A stretch of 5,733 nt of DNA from Desulfatirhabdium butyrativorans. GTDB lineage: Bacteria; Desulfobacterota; Desulfobacteria; Desulfobacterales; DYRK01. This document shows positions 1 to 5,369 of this stretch, in pieces. A program made the position numbers and the translations under genes. Position 1 is the first letter of the stretch, and every line of letters begins with the position of its first letter. The stretch spans positions 1 through 5,733 of the forward strand of contig DYRK01000395.1 of NCBI GenBank assembly GCA_020718785.1. Reading direction: 5' to 3'. Under the pieces are notes generated by a model, which ran no database searches, was not told the origin of the DNA, and saw only the letters and a program-made list of their open reading frames with translations.

Positions 1-263
1 ACGAAGACGGCAATATTGTATGGCAGGCTGATTATAAGCCCTTCGGCGAAGTTATAGCGACGGCTTCCTCTGTGGAAAACAATTTCAGGTTCCCGGGGCA
101 GTATTTTGATGACGAAACGGGGCTGCACTATAACTGGCACCGGTATTATGACCCGGATACGGGACGGTATCTGACGCCGGATCCGATAGGACTGGAAGGG
201 GGGATAAATCTGTACGGGTATGCCGGAGGAAATCCGATCAGTTGGATTGATCCGGAAGGTCTG
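1..263 (+). repeat. Rhs core repeat, copy 1
   Basis: This copy enters from the left edge, so its true 5' extent is unknown. It begins within DEDGNIVWQADYKPFGE and ends at DPEGL, the canonical form of the motif after which many Rhs tips are cleaved. Copies 2 to 5 in the window share this segment at both protein and DNA level, and homology stops sharply after DPxG. Confidence 0.9.
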
Positions 264-776
264 AAAATCAGAATTGAAGGCAGTGATAGTGACAGAGCTT
301 TGCTGGCAGGGTATCTTTCCGATATTGTCGGAGCCGGTCTGAAATCTGACAGTAACGGATATCTTTCGGACAACTTCTCATCGCCAGTAAAGTTTTCAGA
401 AGTCGGAGGATGGCTGAAAGAAATCATTCAGAGTCCGTATACTGTCATTGTCCGATTCGGTGTCTGTCAGTTCGGCATCGCCGGATGTTTCAGTCCTTCT
501 GAGGGAAGCGCAGTTATTGATCCGAAGCTGAAAGACCGAAATCAGCGTGATTTTTACTATCGCGGACCATGTGAAAAATGGTATGATATTCTCGGTTCGG
601 TTTATTATTACCAGCCAGAAGACGCCCTGGCTCATGAACTGCTTGGACACGGGCTGGATTATGTGAGAACGATGCCTAAAGGATATATCATAAATGATCA
701 GGCGAATGCCATAAAGCGGGAAAACAAAGTAAGGGAACTGCTCGGCATCAAGGGAAGCCGATACTGTGACGAATAG
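1..776 (+). CDS. Rhs C-terminal end with HELLGH zincin toxin (5' partial)
   Basis: The reading frame is open from base 3 and has no start in the window, so this is the end of a longer Rhs protein; the GTG at 72 is internal to the core. Numbering from that GTG, residues 1-64 are the end of the Rhs core, closing with DPEGL at 60-64. The rest (65-234) is a toxin domain. It carries H188-E-L-L-G-H193 within ALAHELLGHGLDYV, and E217 in an ENKVRELLG stretch. This layout (HE..[G]H, then EN..R..LG) matches zinc metallopeptidase toxins seen at Rhs tips, where the two His and the later Glu bind zinc and the first Glu is catalytic. The HExxGH spacing, one residue longer than HExxH, is known from dipeptidyl peptidase III. 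No hydrophobic segment follows the core. The target is unknown; a protease acting in the envelope is inferred from the membrane-anchored immunity candidate downstream. This may be the tip of the active full-length rhs gene. Confidence 0.85.
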   Translation, partial: EDGNIVWQADYKPFGEVIATASSVENNFRFPGQYFDDETGLHYNWHRYYDPDTGRYLTPDPIGLEGGINLYGYAGGNPISWIDPEGLKIRIEGSDSDRALLAGYLSDIVGAGLKSDSNGYLSDNFSSPVKFSEVGGWLKEIIQSPYTVIVRFGVCQFGIAGCFSPSEGSAVIDPKLKDRNQRDFYYRGPCEKWYDILGSVYYYQPEDALAHELLGHGLDYVRTMPKGYIINDQANAIKRENKVRELLGIKGSRYCDE

Positions 777-815
777 CCTGACACAGTAAGTAAGCGGTCA
801 TAAATTCTTTTTTAC

Positions 816-848
816 AGGCTTCCGAAGTTTCGGAAACTTCGGAAGTCT
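816..848 (+). terminator. Perfect 12-bp hairpin between toxin 1 and immunity 1
   Basis: CTTCCGAAGTTT (819-830) and AAACTTCGGAAG (834-845) are exact reverse complements around a CGG loop. Three more pairs, one of them G-T, extend the stem to 816-848. Only TTT follows, so it is a weak match to an intrinsic terminator; a longer T run lies before the stem instead. It sits in the 127-base gap between the toxin stop and the immunity start. It could stop or attenuate transcription from the rhs gene, or protect the mRNA end. Confidence 0.55.
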
Positions 849-903
849 TTATGCCGAAAAACTTATGATCGGATACTTGCAGATGCGGTGATCGGATAAT
901 TTT

Positions 904-1371
904 ATGCGGAAGAAATCAGCAAAATATGCAGTCCTGTCTTTGTTTTTTCTGACCATTATGATAATAACTGTTTTTCACTTATTTAAAGTACGGATCGCCG
1001 ACATTTATTTTTCATCGAAATATGATGCGGAACTCAGATATGTCAGAAGCTGTCTTTATCTGCTTAGAGACGGGAATATTTCCGAAATAAAAAAAATCTG
1101 CGACATCTCGTGCAGAGTTTTGCGACCGGATTTTTTGAAAAGCTATAAAAATATATTGAAAAAAACAGATATTGATTCCATGCGGGTAAGGATTGCCGAG
1201 AGACGCCCGGAAAACGGCGGAGACAGATTCATCGTAATAGTTTATTTTGAAAATGATACCCGCCTGTATTTGCATCTGACGCTGAAAAAACAGTCAGGCA
1301 TATGGATCATGATGTCTTTCGGAATATCCGAGGCTTTTCGGAGCTATCTGACAGAACAGGATGGATTTTGA
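904..1371 (+). CDS. Candidate immunity protein 1, membrane-anchored, possible NTF2-like fold
   Basis: This 155-residue protein lies directly after toxin 1, the position of an Rhs immunity gene. A positively charged start (RKKSAK) is followed by one hydrophobic helix at about residues 8-27 with no lipobox. This predicts a signal anchor with the C-terminal domain outside the inner membrane. Residues 40-150 show helix-rich sequence, then beta-like stretches and a GIW motif (W134) near the end. That pattern recalls small NTF2-like domains, but the match is by eye. If the partner is the zincin upstream, the protein would bind it in the periplasm. The ATG at 904 is preceded only by a weak GGAT, and a hairpin separates it from the toxin, so it may have its own promoter. 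A TATGAT at 864-869 could be a -10 element, but no -35 element is evident. Function is inferred from position. Confidence 0.7.
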   Translation: MRKKSAKYAVLSLFFLTIMIITVFHLFKVRIADIYFSSKYDAELRYVRSCLYLLRDGNISEIKKICDISCRVLRPDFLKSYKNILKKTDIDSMRVRIAERRPENGGDRFIVIVYFENDTRLYLHLTLKKQSGIWIMMSFGISEAFRSYLTEQDGF

Positions 1372-1417
1372 AAACCATGCTATGGGATGAATATGCCCGC
1401 CAAGCAGATCATCATTA

Positions 1418-1840
1418 GCGGGAGATGTCCGGTTCAGCGGTACGGATACCGTCAGAGTGACCGGCAGAAAGAACGGAAATAAAAAAGCTGTAATACCCGA
1501 ATGCTATCAAATACGGAATACGGATAAAGTTTATTTTTATCATCTGAATCATCTGGGAACCCCGCAGGCAATGACAGATGAAGAGGGGAATATTGTCTGG
1601 CAGGCTGATTACAAGCCGTTCGGCGAGGCTATACCGGGGTCATCATCTGTGGAAAACAGCTTCAGGTTCCCGGGGCAGTATTTCGATGCCGAGACAGGTC
1701 TGCACTACAATTGGCATCGCTATTATGACCCGAAAACGGGGCGGTATATGACACCGGATCCTATTGGCTTGGAAGGGGGAATAAATCTTTACAGTTATGC
1801 CCTGAACGATCCGGTCAGTTTCGTTGATCCTGACGGACAG
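1418..1840 (+). repeat. Rhs core repeat, copy 2
   Basis: Homology to copy 4 begins around 1418 (translating to AGDVRF.GTDTVRV), well upstream of any usable start codon, and runs to DPDGQ at 1840. Bases 1472-1502 are identical to 4147-4177, a 31-base perfect match that also keeps the synonymous positions. The segment contains the tail of the domain that is complete only in copy 4. Confidence 0.85.
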
Positions 1841-2314
1841 TTTGCATGGATAGCAATTCTGATAGCTGTATATGAGGTTATTGATGCTGCCTCTTCAATT
1901 TATGACGCATATACTGTTGCCGAAACTATTGCTGATCCTGATGCAAGCCTTTCTGAAAAAGGAATGACAACCGCCATTTTTATAATTGGAATGGTTACGC
2001 CCGCCCCAGGAGGAGGGACAAGTGTTTGTAAGAAAGCTTCAAAGGGTGTAGATATCCTTTCGGACGGGATGACGACCAAAGTTGATGATGCTCTTGATAT
2101 GGCAGAGAGATTTCTAGGATCCGGTTATAAGGATATGGGAAAAGGAAGATTCGTTTCCGCAGATGGAAAGAGAGCGGTCAGGTTGGGGGACAGTGATATA
2201 CTTGGCAAACATGGGGGAGGACCGCATATGAATTTTGAAATATTGAAACCAAACTCTGCAAAACCTGGAAAAATGCAGATTGATAAAAATTTTCATGTTT
2301 ACATCAAGGAGTAA
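1457..2314 (+). CDS. Rhs tip 2: core fragment with KHGGGPH-type toxin
   Basis: The frame is open from 1391 (after TGA at 1388), but the only start codon before the core is GTG at 1457, which has no ribosome-binding site. That start is therefore doubtful and the piece may not be translated alone. From that GTG, residues 1-128 are Rhs core ending in DPDGQ. Residues 129-185 form a hydrophobic pretoxin region with two membrane-helix-like stretches (about 130-142 and 170-182). Residues 210-285 are a compact toxin domain with AERFLGSGYKDMGKG, SADGKR, DSDILGKHGGGPHMNFE (H252, H257) and a basic tail ending HVYIKE. I recognise this ending as a recurrent tip in polymorphic toxins, but I cannot name its activity with confidence. 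Conserved His residues would suit a nuclease. An Imm32-like gene follows directly, which supports a real toxin and immunity pair. Confidence 0.8.
   Translation: MTGRKNGNKKAVIPECYQIRNTDKVYFYHLNHLGTPQAMTDEEGNIVWQADYKPFGEAIPGSSSVENSFRFPGQYFDAETGLHYNWHRYYDPKTGRYMTPDPIGLEGGINLYSYALNDPVSFVDPDGQFAWIAILIAVYEVIDAASSIYDAYTVAETIADPDASLSEKGMTTAIFIIGMVTPAPGGGTSVCKKASKGVDILSDGMTTKVDDALDMAERFLGSGYKDMGKGRFVSADGKRAVRLGDSDILGKHGGGPHMNFEILKPNSAKPGKMQIDKNFHVYIKE
2306..2311 (+). promoter_or_regulatory. Strong ribosome-binding site deciding the immunity 2 start
   Basis: AAGGAG lies across the last codons of toxin 2. It is 10 bases before a TTG at 2322 and 22 bases before the ATG at 2334. This favours TTG 2322 over the ATG codons at 2280 and 2295, which lie upstream of the site. 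Confidence 0.7.
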
Positions 2315-2321
2315 ACTGAAA

Positions 2322-2582
2322 TTGAAAATTGAAATGAAAGTACCTGATTTCCATAAAGGATATGGAATGGAATTGGACTGGGAAGACGGATTTGAAATCG
2401 AAATCAGACAATCACCGGAATCCGTTATGCTCAGAGCAAATAAAGCAGGATTGATTTCTCTGGCACGACATTTGCTCGCTTTGTCTGTTTCTTCGGTTCC
2501 GGCGGGTTACCATCTTCACTTTGATGATTTGAACAGCCTGGAAGCAGGTTCTTGTGAACTGATCATTGAAAAAATCTCTTGA
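2322..2582 (+). CDS. Candidate immunity protein 2, soluble, Imm32-like
   Basis: The chosen start is TTG 2322, just after the toxin 2 stop (2312-2314), and gives 86 residues. ATG 2334 would give 82. An open frame reaches back to 2280, but those codons overlap the toxin and precede the AAGGAG site. The protein is acidic, with no signal or membrane helix. It has a beta-rich first half (ELDWEDGFEIEI), then LRANKAGLISLARHLLAL and a histidine pair in AGYHLHFDDLNSLEAGSCELIIEK. The order of a small-residue helix, a G.H.H motif and a terminal ELII strand resembles the Imm32 immunity family. I recall that family from knowledge and have not checked it by search. A cytoplasmic partner for toxin 2 is the simplest reading. 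Its TGA stop overlaps the TTG that opens the next tip. Confidence 0.75.
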   Translation: MKIEMKVPDFHKGYGMELDWEDGFEIEIRQSPESVMLRANKAGLISLARHLLALSVSSVPAGYHLHFDDLNSLEAGSCELIIEKIS

Positions 2583-3400
2583 ACGTGGATCATCTCGGAA
2601 CCCCGCAGGCTATAACGGATGAAGAAGGCAATATCGTCTGGCAGGCTGATTACAAGCCCTTCGGAGAGGCTGCCGTTACAGCCGGGGATGTGAATAACAA
2701 TTTCAGGTTCCCGGGACAGTATTTTGATGAGGAAACCGGGCTGCACTACAACTGGCACAGATATTATGACCCGGATACAGGAAGGTATTTGACTCCGGAT
2801 CCGATCGGGCTGGAAGGGGGAATAAATCTTTACAGTTATGCGCTGAATAATCCGGTTAATCTGGCAGATCCGGACGGTAAAAATCCCCTGATCGGAATTT
2901 TAATCTTAGCCGGTTATTACCTTCTGACAAATCCCGATGCGGCAAATGCCCCCGCTCCCTGCGACGAGCTTCACAATTCATACGGGGCTGAAAAAATCGT
3001 AGGTGAGGGGATAGTTGATATTGTTACTGTCGGTATTCTTTCAAAGGTATTTAAATTTGTTTCGATGAAGAATGCAAAAAAACTTTTAGTCTTCCGAAAG
3101 AATGCTGACGATGTAATAAGCAGTTCAATGCGTCCGGCAAGAGCCGGAGCCGAGGAGTCAAGGGCGCTTCAAGCTTTAAAGAAAAAAATAGATAGAAACA
3201 ATCCTGCTTTTCAAGGTTTGGAAAAAAGTCAGGAAGCAGCTAACAGTGTAATTCGTGAAGTGCTTAATACAAAAAACCCTGTTTATAACAGTGGGATAAA
3301 CAGGAACGGAGATTATTACATCGAAATCTTTAATTCTGATACAGGAAGAGGTGTACGTCTTATTAACGATGCTTTTGATACTTTTGTTAATCTCCGTTAA
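2579..3400 (+). CDS. Rhs tip 3: short core fragment with unclassified toxin
   Basis: The frame can start at TTG 2579, overlapping the immunity 2 stop as TTGA, or at GTG 2585; neither has a ribosome-binding site. Residues 1-101 (from TTG) are Rhs core, joined in at HLGTPQ and ending DPDGK, where Lys replaces the usual Leu. Residues 102-117 (NPLIGILILAGYYLL) are a membrane-helix-like stretch. Then comes a pretoxin region with an AANAPAPCDELHNSYGA segment and a second hydrophobic patch near 140-160. The toxin domain, about 190-273, is basic then beta-rich: ALQALKKKIDRNNPAFQGLEK, a helix up to VLNTKNPVY, and a closing YYIEIFNSDTGRGVRLIN with an F..F end. That helix-then-strands order resembles small RNase toxins of the BECR type, but no catalytic set is certain. 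The soluble immunity gene downstream suggests a cytoplasmic target. Confidence 0.8.
   Translation: MNVDHLGTPQAITDEEGNIVWQADYKPFGEAAVTAGDVNNNFRFPGQYFDEETGLHYNWHRYYDPDTGRYLTPDPIGLEGGINLYSYALNNPVNLADPDGKNPLIGILILAGYYLLTNPDAANAPAPCDELHNSYGAEKIVGEGIVDIVTVGILSKVFKFVSMKNAKKLLVFRKNADDVISSSMRPARAGAEESRALQALKKKIDRNNPAFQGLEKSQEAANSVIREVLNTKNPVYNSGINRNGDYYIEIFNSDTGRGVRLINDAFDTFVNLR
2588..2878 (+). repeat. Rhs core repeat, copy 3
   Basis: Homology to copies 2 and 4 begins abruptly at GATCATCTCGGAACCCCGCAGG, six bases after the immunity 2 stop codon. The upstream HLN, KKAVIPE and GTDTVRV segments present in copies 2 and 4 are missing. It ends at DPDG. Confidence 0.88.
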
Positions 3401-3413
3401 CATATATGAAAAG

Positions 3414-3441
3414 TTTACAGATATTGATGATAGGCTACAAT
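3414..3441 (+). promoter_or_regulatory. Sigma70-like promoter for immunity 3
   Basis: TTTACA (3414-3419) and TACAAT (3436-3441) each match the -35 and -10 consensus at five of six positions and are separated by 16 bases. The pair lies in the 63-base gap between toxin 3 and immunity 3. A start of transcription near 3448 would leave a leader of about 16 bases that still contains the AAGGA site. Position and fit suggest that immunity 3 is expressed independently of its toxin. Confidence 0.6.
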
Positions 3442-3453
3442 TTGGACAGAGAG

Positions 3454-3458
3454 AAGGA
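3454..3458 (+). promoter_or_regulatory. Ribosome-binding site of immunity 3
   Basis: AAGGA sits five bases before ATG 3464, giving textbook spacing and fixing the start. The immunity 4 gene has the same AAGGA with the same five-base spacing. Confidence 0.75.
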
Positions 3459-3463
3459 CTGAT

Positions 3464-3940
3464 ATGTTACCATCTGACAGTATTGATATTTTAATCCGTC
3501 TGACAGGATTGGAAATAATCAATGTAAAACGTCAGCTTTATAAAGGTGACTTTGATTTGCCGGATTATGAACAAAATGCTGACGGACCGATACAGCTGAT
3601 CTTCAGTAACAATATGGTTGTACACTTTGTGTCTATGACAGAGTCTGACAGCGTAGGCATCTTCATAGGGTCGATGCCCGCGTATGGAAGCAGTTACATG
3701 ATAAGAGATTTATCAGAGAACAGCTTCTGGATGGATCGGATCGGTCAGAAGATTGAAGAAATTCATATTCTTCAATCGGTTTTTGTATCAGAATATAATC
3801 CCAACGAGTTCGGAATCGAACTGATATTCGCTGATAAAAAAACAGTGTGTATTGAATATCTGGATGATGAGGATAACCCTGATATGATAAGGGTGATTAG
3901 CAGTTATAAGGGACTATGCAACAGGAAGAAAGTCGGTTGA
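3464..3940 (+). CDS. Candidate immunity protein 3, soluble
   Basis: This 158-residue acidic protein has no signal peptide or membrane helix and lies after toxin 3, so it is probably the toxin's cytoplasmic inhibitor. The first part has VKRQLYKGDFDLPDY and DGPIQLIFSNNMVVHF. The middle has SMPAYGSSYMIRDLS followed by FWMDRIGQKIEEIHIL. The end has a second set of strands (NEFGIELIFADKKTVCIEYL) with DDEDNPDMIRV. The two halves look like related beta-rich repeats, each ending in a strand that reads as ligand to solvent. I do not recognise a named immunity family. The start is well supported by AAGGA and by a promoter-like pair upstream. The last eight codons overlap the first codons of tip 4 (from 3916) in another frame, so the C-terminal RKKVG may be a by-product of the junction. 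Confidence 0.75.
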   Translation: MLPSDSIDILIRLTGLEIINVKRQLYKGDFDLPDYEQNADGPIQLIFSNNMVVHFVSMTESDSVGIFIGSMPAYGSSYMIRDLSENSFWMDRIGQKIEEIHILQSVFVSEYNPNEFGIELIFADKKTVCIEYLDDEDNPDMIRVISSYKGLCNRKKVG

Positions 3941-4908
3941 TTACCCTGAACGGAACCGTGTGTGCGGAAAAAGCTGTTGTCGGCGATTATGACAGAGACG
4001 GCATTCCTGATCTCACGGTGAAATTCGACAGGGAACAGGTCTGCGCTCTTCTCGAACCGGGCGATGCTGTTGAAATTACGGTCAGCGGGGCTGTCGGAGA
4101 TGTCCGGTTCATCGGTACGGATACCGTCAGGGTAATCGGCAAAAAAAACGGAAATAAAAAAGCTGTAATACCCGAATATTATGAAGCACGGAATACGGAC
4201 AGGGTTTATTTTTATCATCTGAATCATCTCGGAACCCCGCAGGCAATGACAGATGAAGCGGGGAATATTGTCTGGCAGGCTGATTATAAGCCCTTCGGAG
4301 AAGTTGCCGTTACGACCGGAGATGTCAGGAACAATTTCAGATTCCCGGGACAGTATTTTGACGCTGAAACAGGGCTGCATTATAACTGGCACAGATACTA
4401 TGATCCGGATACGGGAAGATATTTAACGCCGGATCCGATTGGGCTGGACGGAGGGATAAATCTTTTTATATATGTACGGAATAATCCTATTAATTTCAAA
4501 GATTTATTTGGATTGAAACTGTCAAAATCTCAACTTGAAGAGTTGAAAAAGTTTATCGAGGGACAGGAAGAAATACTTGAAGAATATAAAAAAATAGCAG
4601 CAGCGTCAAATGCTCTTGAGAAGTATATGGAATTCCGTAAAAAGACTGAAGCCATAGCAAATGCAGCCGGGTACAGAAGTGAGTGTTATAAAAACGCTTC
4701 TCCCGAAGTACAGAAAATAATTGATATACATGAATCATATCATGTTTATTTTCCACAGTATTTCTTTCATGGCTCACTGATGTCATTCCTGTCCCGATCT
4801 CCGGTTGATTCATTTTTACGTTTTTTGGCTGCTGAAGAGATAAGAGCGTATACTATTTCAAACAGACTCCTTAAGGAACTGTATGAAAAAGAATCCCGTG
4901 AAAATTAG
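3916..4908 (+). CDS. Rhs tip 4: EF-hand-like domain, core, HESYH zincin toxin
   Basis: The start is uncertain: ATG 3916 has AAGGG only three bases away, while TTG 3937 overlaps the immunity 3 stop as TTGA. From ATG, residues 8-74 form an extra domain with D24-Y-D26-R-D28-G-I-P-D32, an EF-hand or dockerin-like calcium loop. A beta-rich stretch follows, with VKFDRE, EPGDAVEITV and FIGTDTVRVIG. Residues 97-200 are Rhs core, ending DLFGL instead of DPxGL. The toxin (201-330) is helical and charged with no hydrophobic translocation segment. It carries H272-E-S-Y-H276, a perfect HExxH, followed by AAEEIRAY (E307/E308), which can supply the third zinc ligand of a gluzincin-type peptidase. This predicts a metalloprotease toxin distinct from the one in tip 1. 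The gene overlaps the membrane immunity gene by 26 bases, supporting the pairing. Confidence 0.82.
   Translation: MQQEESRLITLNGTVCAEKAVVGDYDRDGIPDLTVKFDREQVCALLEPGDAVEITVSGAVGDVRFIGTDTVRVIGKKNGNKKAVIPEYYEARNTDRVYFYHLNHLGTPQAMTDEAGNIVWQADYKPFGEVAVTTGDVRNNFRFPGQYFDAETGLHYNWHRYYDPDTGRYLTPDPIGLDGGINLFIYVRNNPINFKDLFGLKLSKSQLEELKKFIEGQEEILEEYKKIAAASNALEKYMEFRKKTEAIANAAGYRSECYKNASPEVQKIIDIHESYHVYFPQYFFHGSLMSFLSRSPVDSFLRFLAAEEIRAYTISNRLLKELYEKESREN
3937..4515 (+). repeat. Rhs core repeat, copy 4 (longest)
   Basis: This is the most complete copy: it keeps the EF-hand-like domain (about 3937-4137) that survives only as a tail in copy 2 and is lost from copies 3 and 5. The left boundary is approximate, because nothing in the window shows the parent sequence there. 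The right boundary is the diverged DLFGL motif. Confidence 0.75.
4825..4854 (+). promoter_or_regulatory. Possible promoter for immunity 4
   Basis: TTGGCT (4825-4830) and TATACT (4849-4854) match the -35 and -10 consensus at four and five positions with an 18-base spacer. They lie inside the 3' end of toxin 4, with predicted transcription start near 4861, just before the AAGGA site. The fit is moderate and such matches occur by chance in AT-rich DNA. Confidence 0.35.
4873..4877 (+). promoter_or_regulatory. Ribosome-binding site of immunity 4
   Basis: AAGGA lies five bases before ATG 4883, inside the toxin 4 coding end. It fixes the start and shows that the 26-base gene overlap is real. Confidence 0.75.
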
Positions 4909-5230
4909 AAAAACAGGCGGCTCGGCTTTGCCGGAAAGTATTAAAATGTCAGTATGCAGTATTATCAATTTAGCTGTTTCGGCAGCAGGATTGCTGACAG
5001 GGTTGTATTTTTGGATATACGACAGGACATATGCCGAGTTCTCCGATCTTTATTATTTTCTCCGTATTATTGTGCTTTTTATTCTTTTATTATATGTGTC
5101 TGTTATTTATAATCTGATAACTTTATGTGAAAAAAAGCATAAGGCAAATATTATATCAGTCCTGAGTTTCATATTCGCCTGTGTCGCATTATTCCTCTTA
5201 TCGGTAGATATTATCTTTCTATTCTTATAA
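4883..5230 (+). CDS. Candidate immunity protein 4, three-helix membrane protein
   Basis: This 115-residue protein has a basic N-terminus (KKNPVKIRK) and three clear hydrophobic helices at about residues 24-46, 58-80 and 90-115. The loop between helices 1 and 2 carries YDRTYAEFSD and the loop between 2 and 3 carries CEKKHK. By the positive-inside rule the N-terminus and the second loop are cytoplasmic, so the acidic first loop would face the periplasm. The protein ends within helix 3, which would place its C-terminus on the outer face. It overlaps the HESYH toxin gene and has a good ribosome site, the usual arrangement for a cognate immunity gene. Membrane immunity proteins normally protect against toxins that act at or cross the inner membrane. 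I do not recognise a named family. Confidence 0.75.
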   Translation: MKKNPVKIRKTGGSALPESIKMSVCSIINLAVSAAGLLTGLYFWIYDRTYAEFSDLYYFLRIIVLFILLLYVSVIYNLITLCEKKHKANIISVLSFIFACVALFLLSVDIIFLFL

Positions 5231-5249
5231 GAAGAACAATCAGAACAGG

Positions 5250-5369
5250 TATTACGACCCGGATACGGGGCGGTATCTGACGCCGGATCCAATCGGGCTG
5301 ACGGGCGGGATCAATCTTTATGCGTATGTGACGGGGAATCCGGTGAATCTGACTGACCCGCCGGGACTG
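5250..5369 (+). repeat. Rhs core repeat, copy 5 (shortest)
   Basis: Homology starts inside the core at RYYDPDTGRYLTPDPIGL, about 20 bases after the immunity 4 stop, and ends with DPPGL. All earlier core motifs are missing. Its DNA is GC-rich and differs in third positions from the other copies (for example ACGGGCGGG for the GLTGG segment), suggesting a separate source. Confidence 0.85.

Noticed and set aside
146..650. Minus-strand open frames opposite toxin 1
   Set aside because: They lie antisense to a well supported Rhs and zincin frame and show no recognisable motif or ribosome site.
864..900. Promoter for immunity 1 from TATGAT (864-869) or GATAAT (895-900)
   Set aside because: No acceptable -35 hexamer lies at the right distance from either, and the second is too close to the start codon.
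2280..2333. Earlier ATG starts (2280, 2295) for immunity 2
   Set aside because: They overlap the toxin 2 coding end and lie upstream of the strong AAGGAG site, which points to TTG 2322 or ATG 2334.
3406..3462. Short frame starting at ATG 3406 before immunity 3
   Set aside because: Only 18 codons, with no ribosome site, and it covers the likely promoter of immunity 3.
3904..4392. Long open frame on the minus strand (162 codons), similar to another at 2516-2758
   Set aside because: Both are antisense to Rhs core copies; they resemble each other only because the cores repeat. The + strand carries the conserved Rhs motifs.
1..5369. Repeated core considered as a CRISPR array or transposon repeats
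   Set aside because: The repeats are coding, long and unequal in length, with gene-sized unique segments between them; no transposase, terminal inverted repeats or target duplications were seen.
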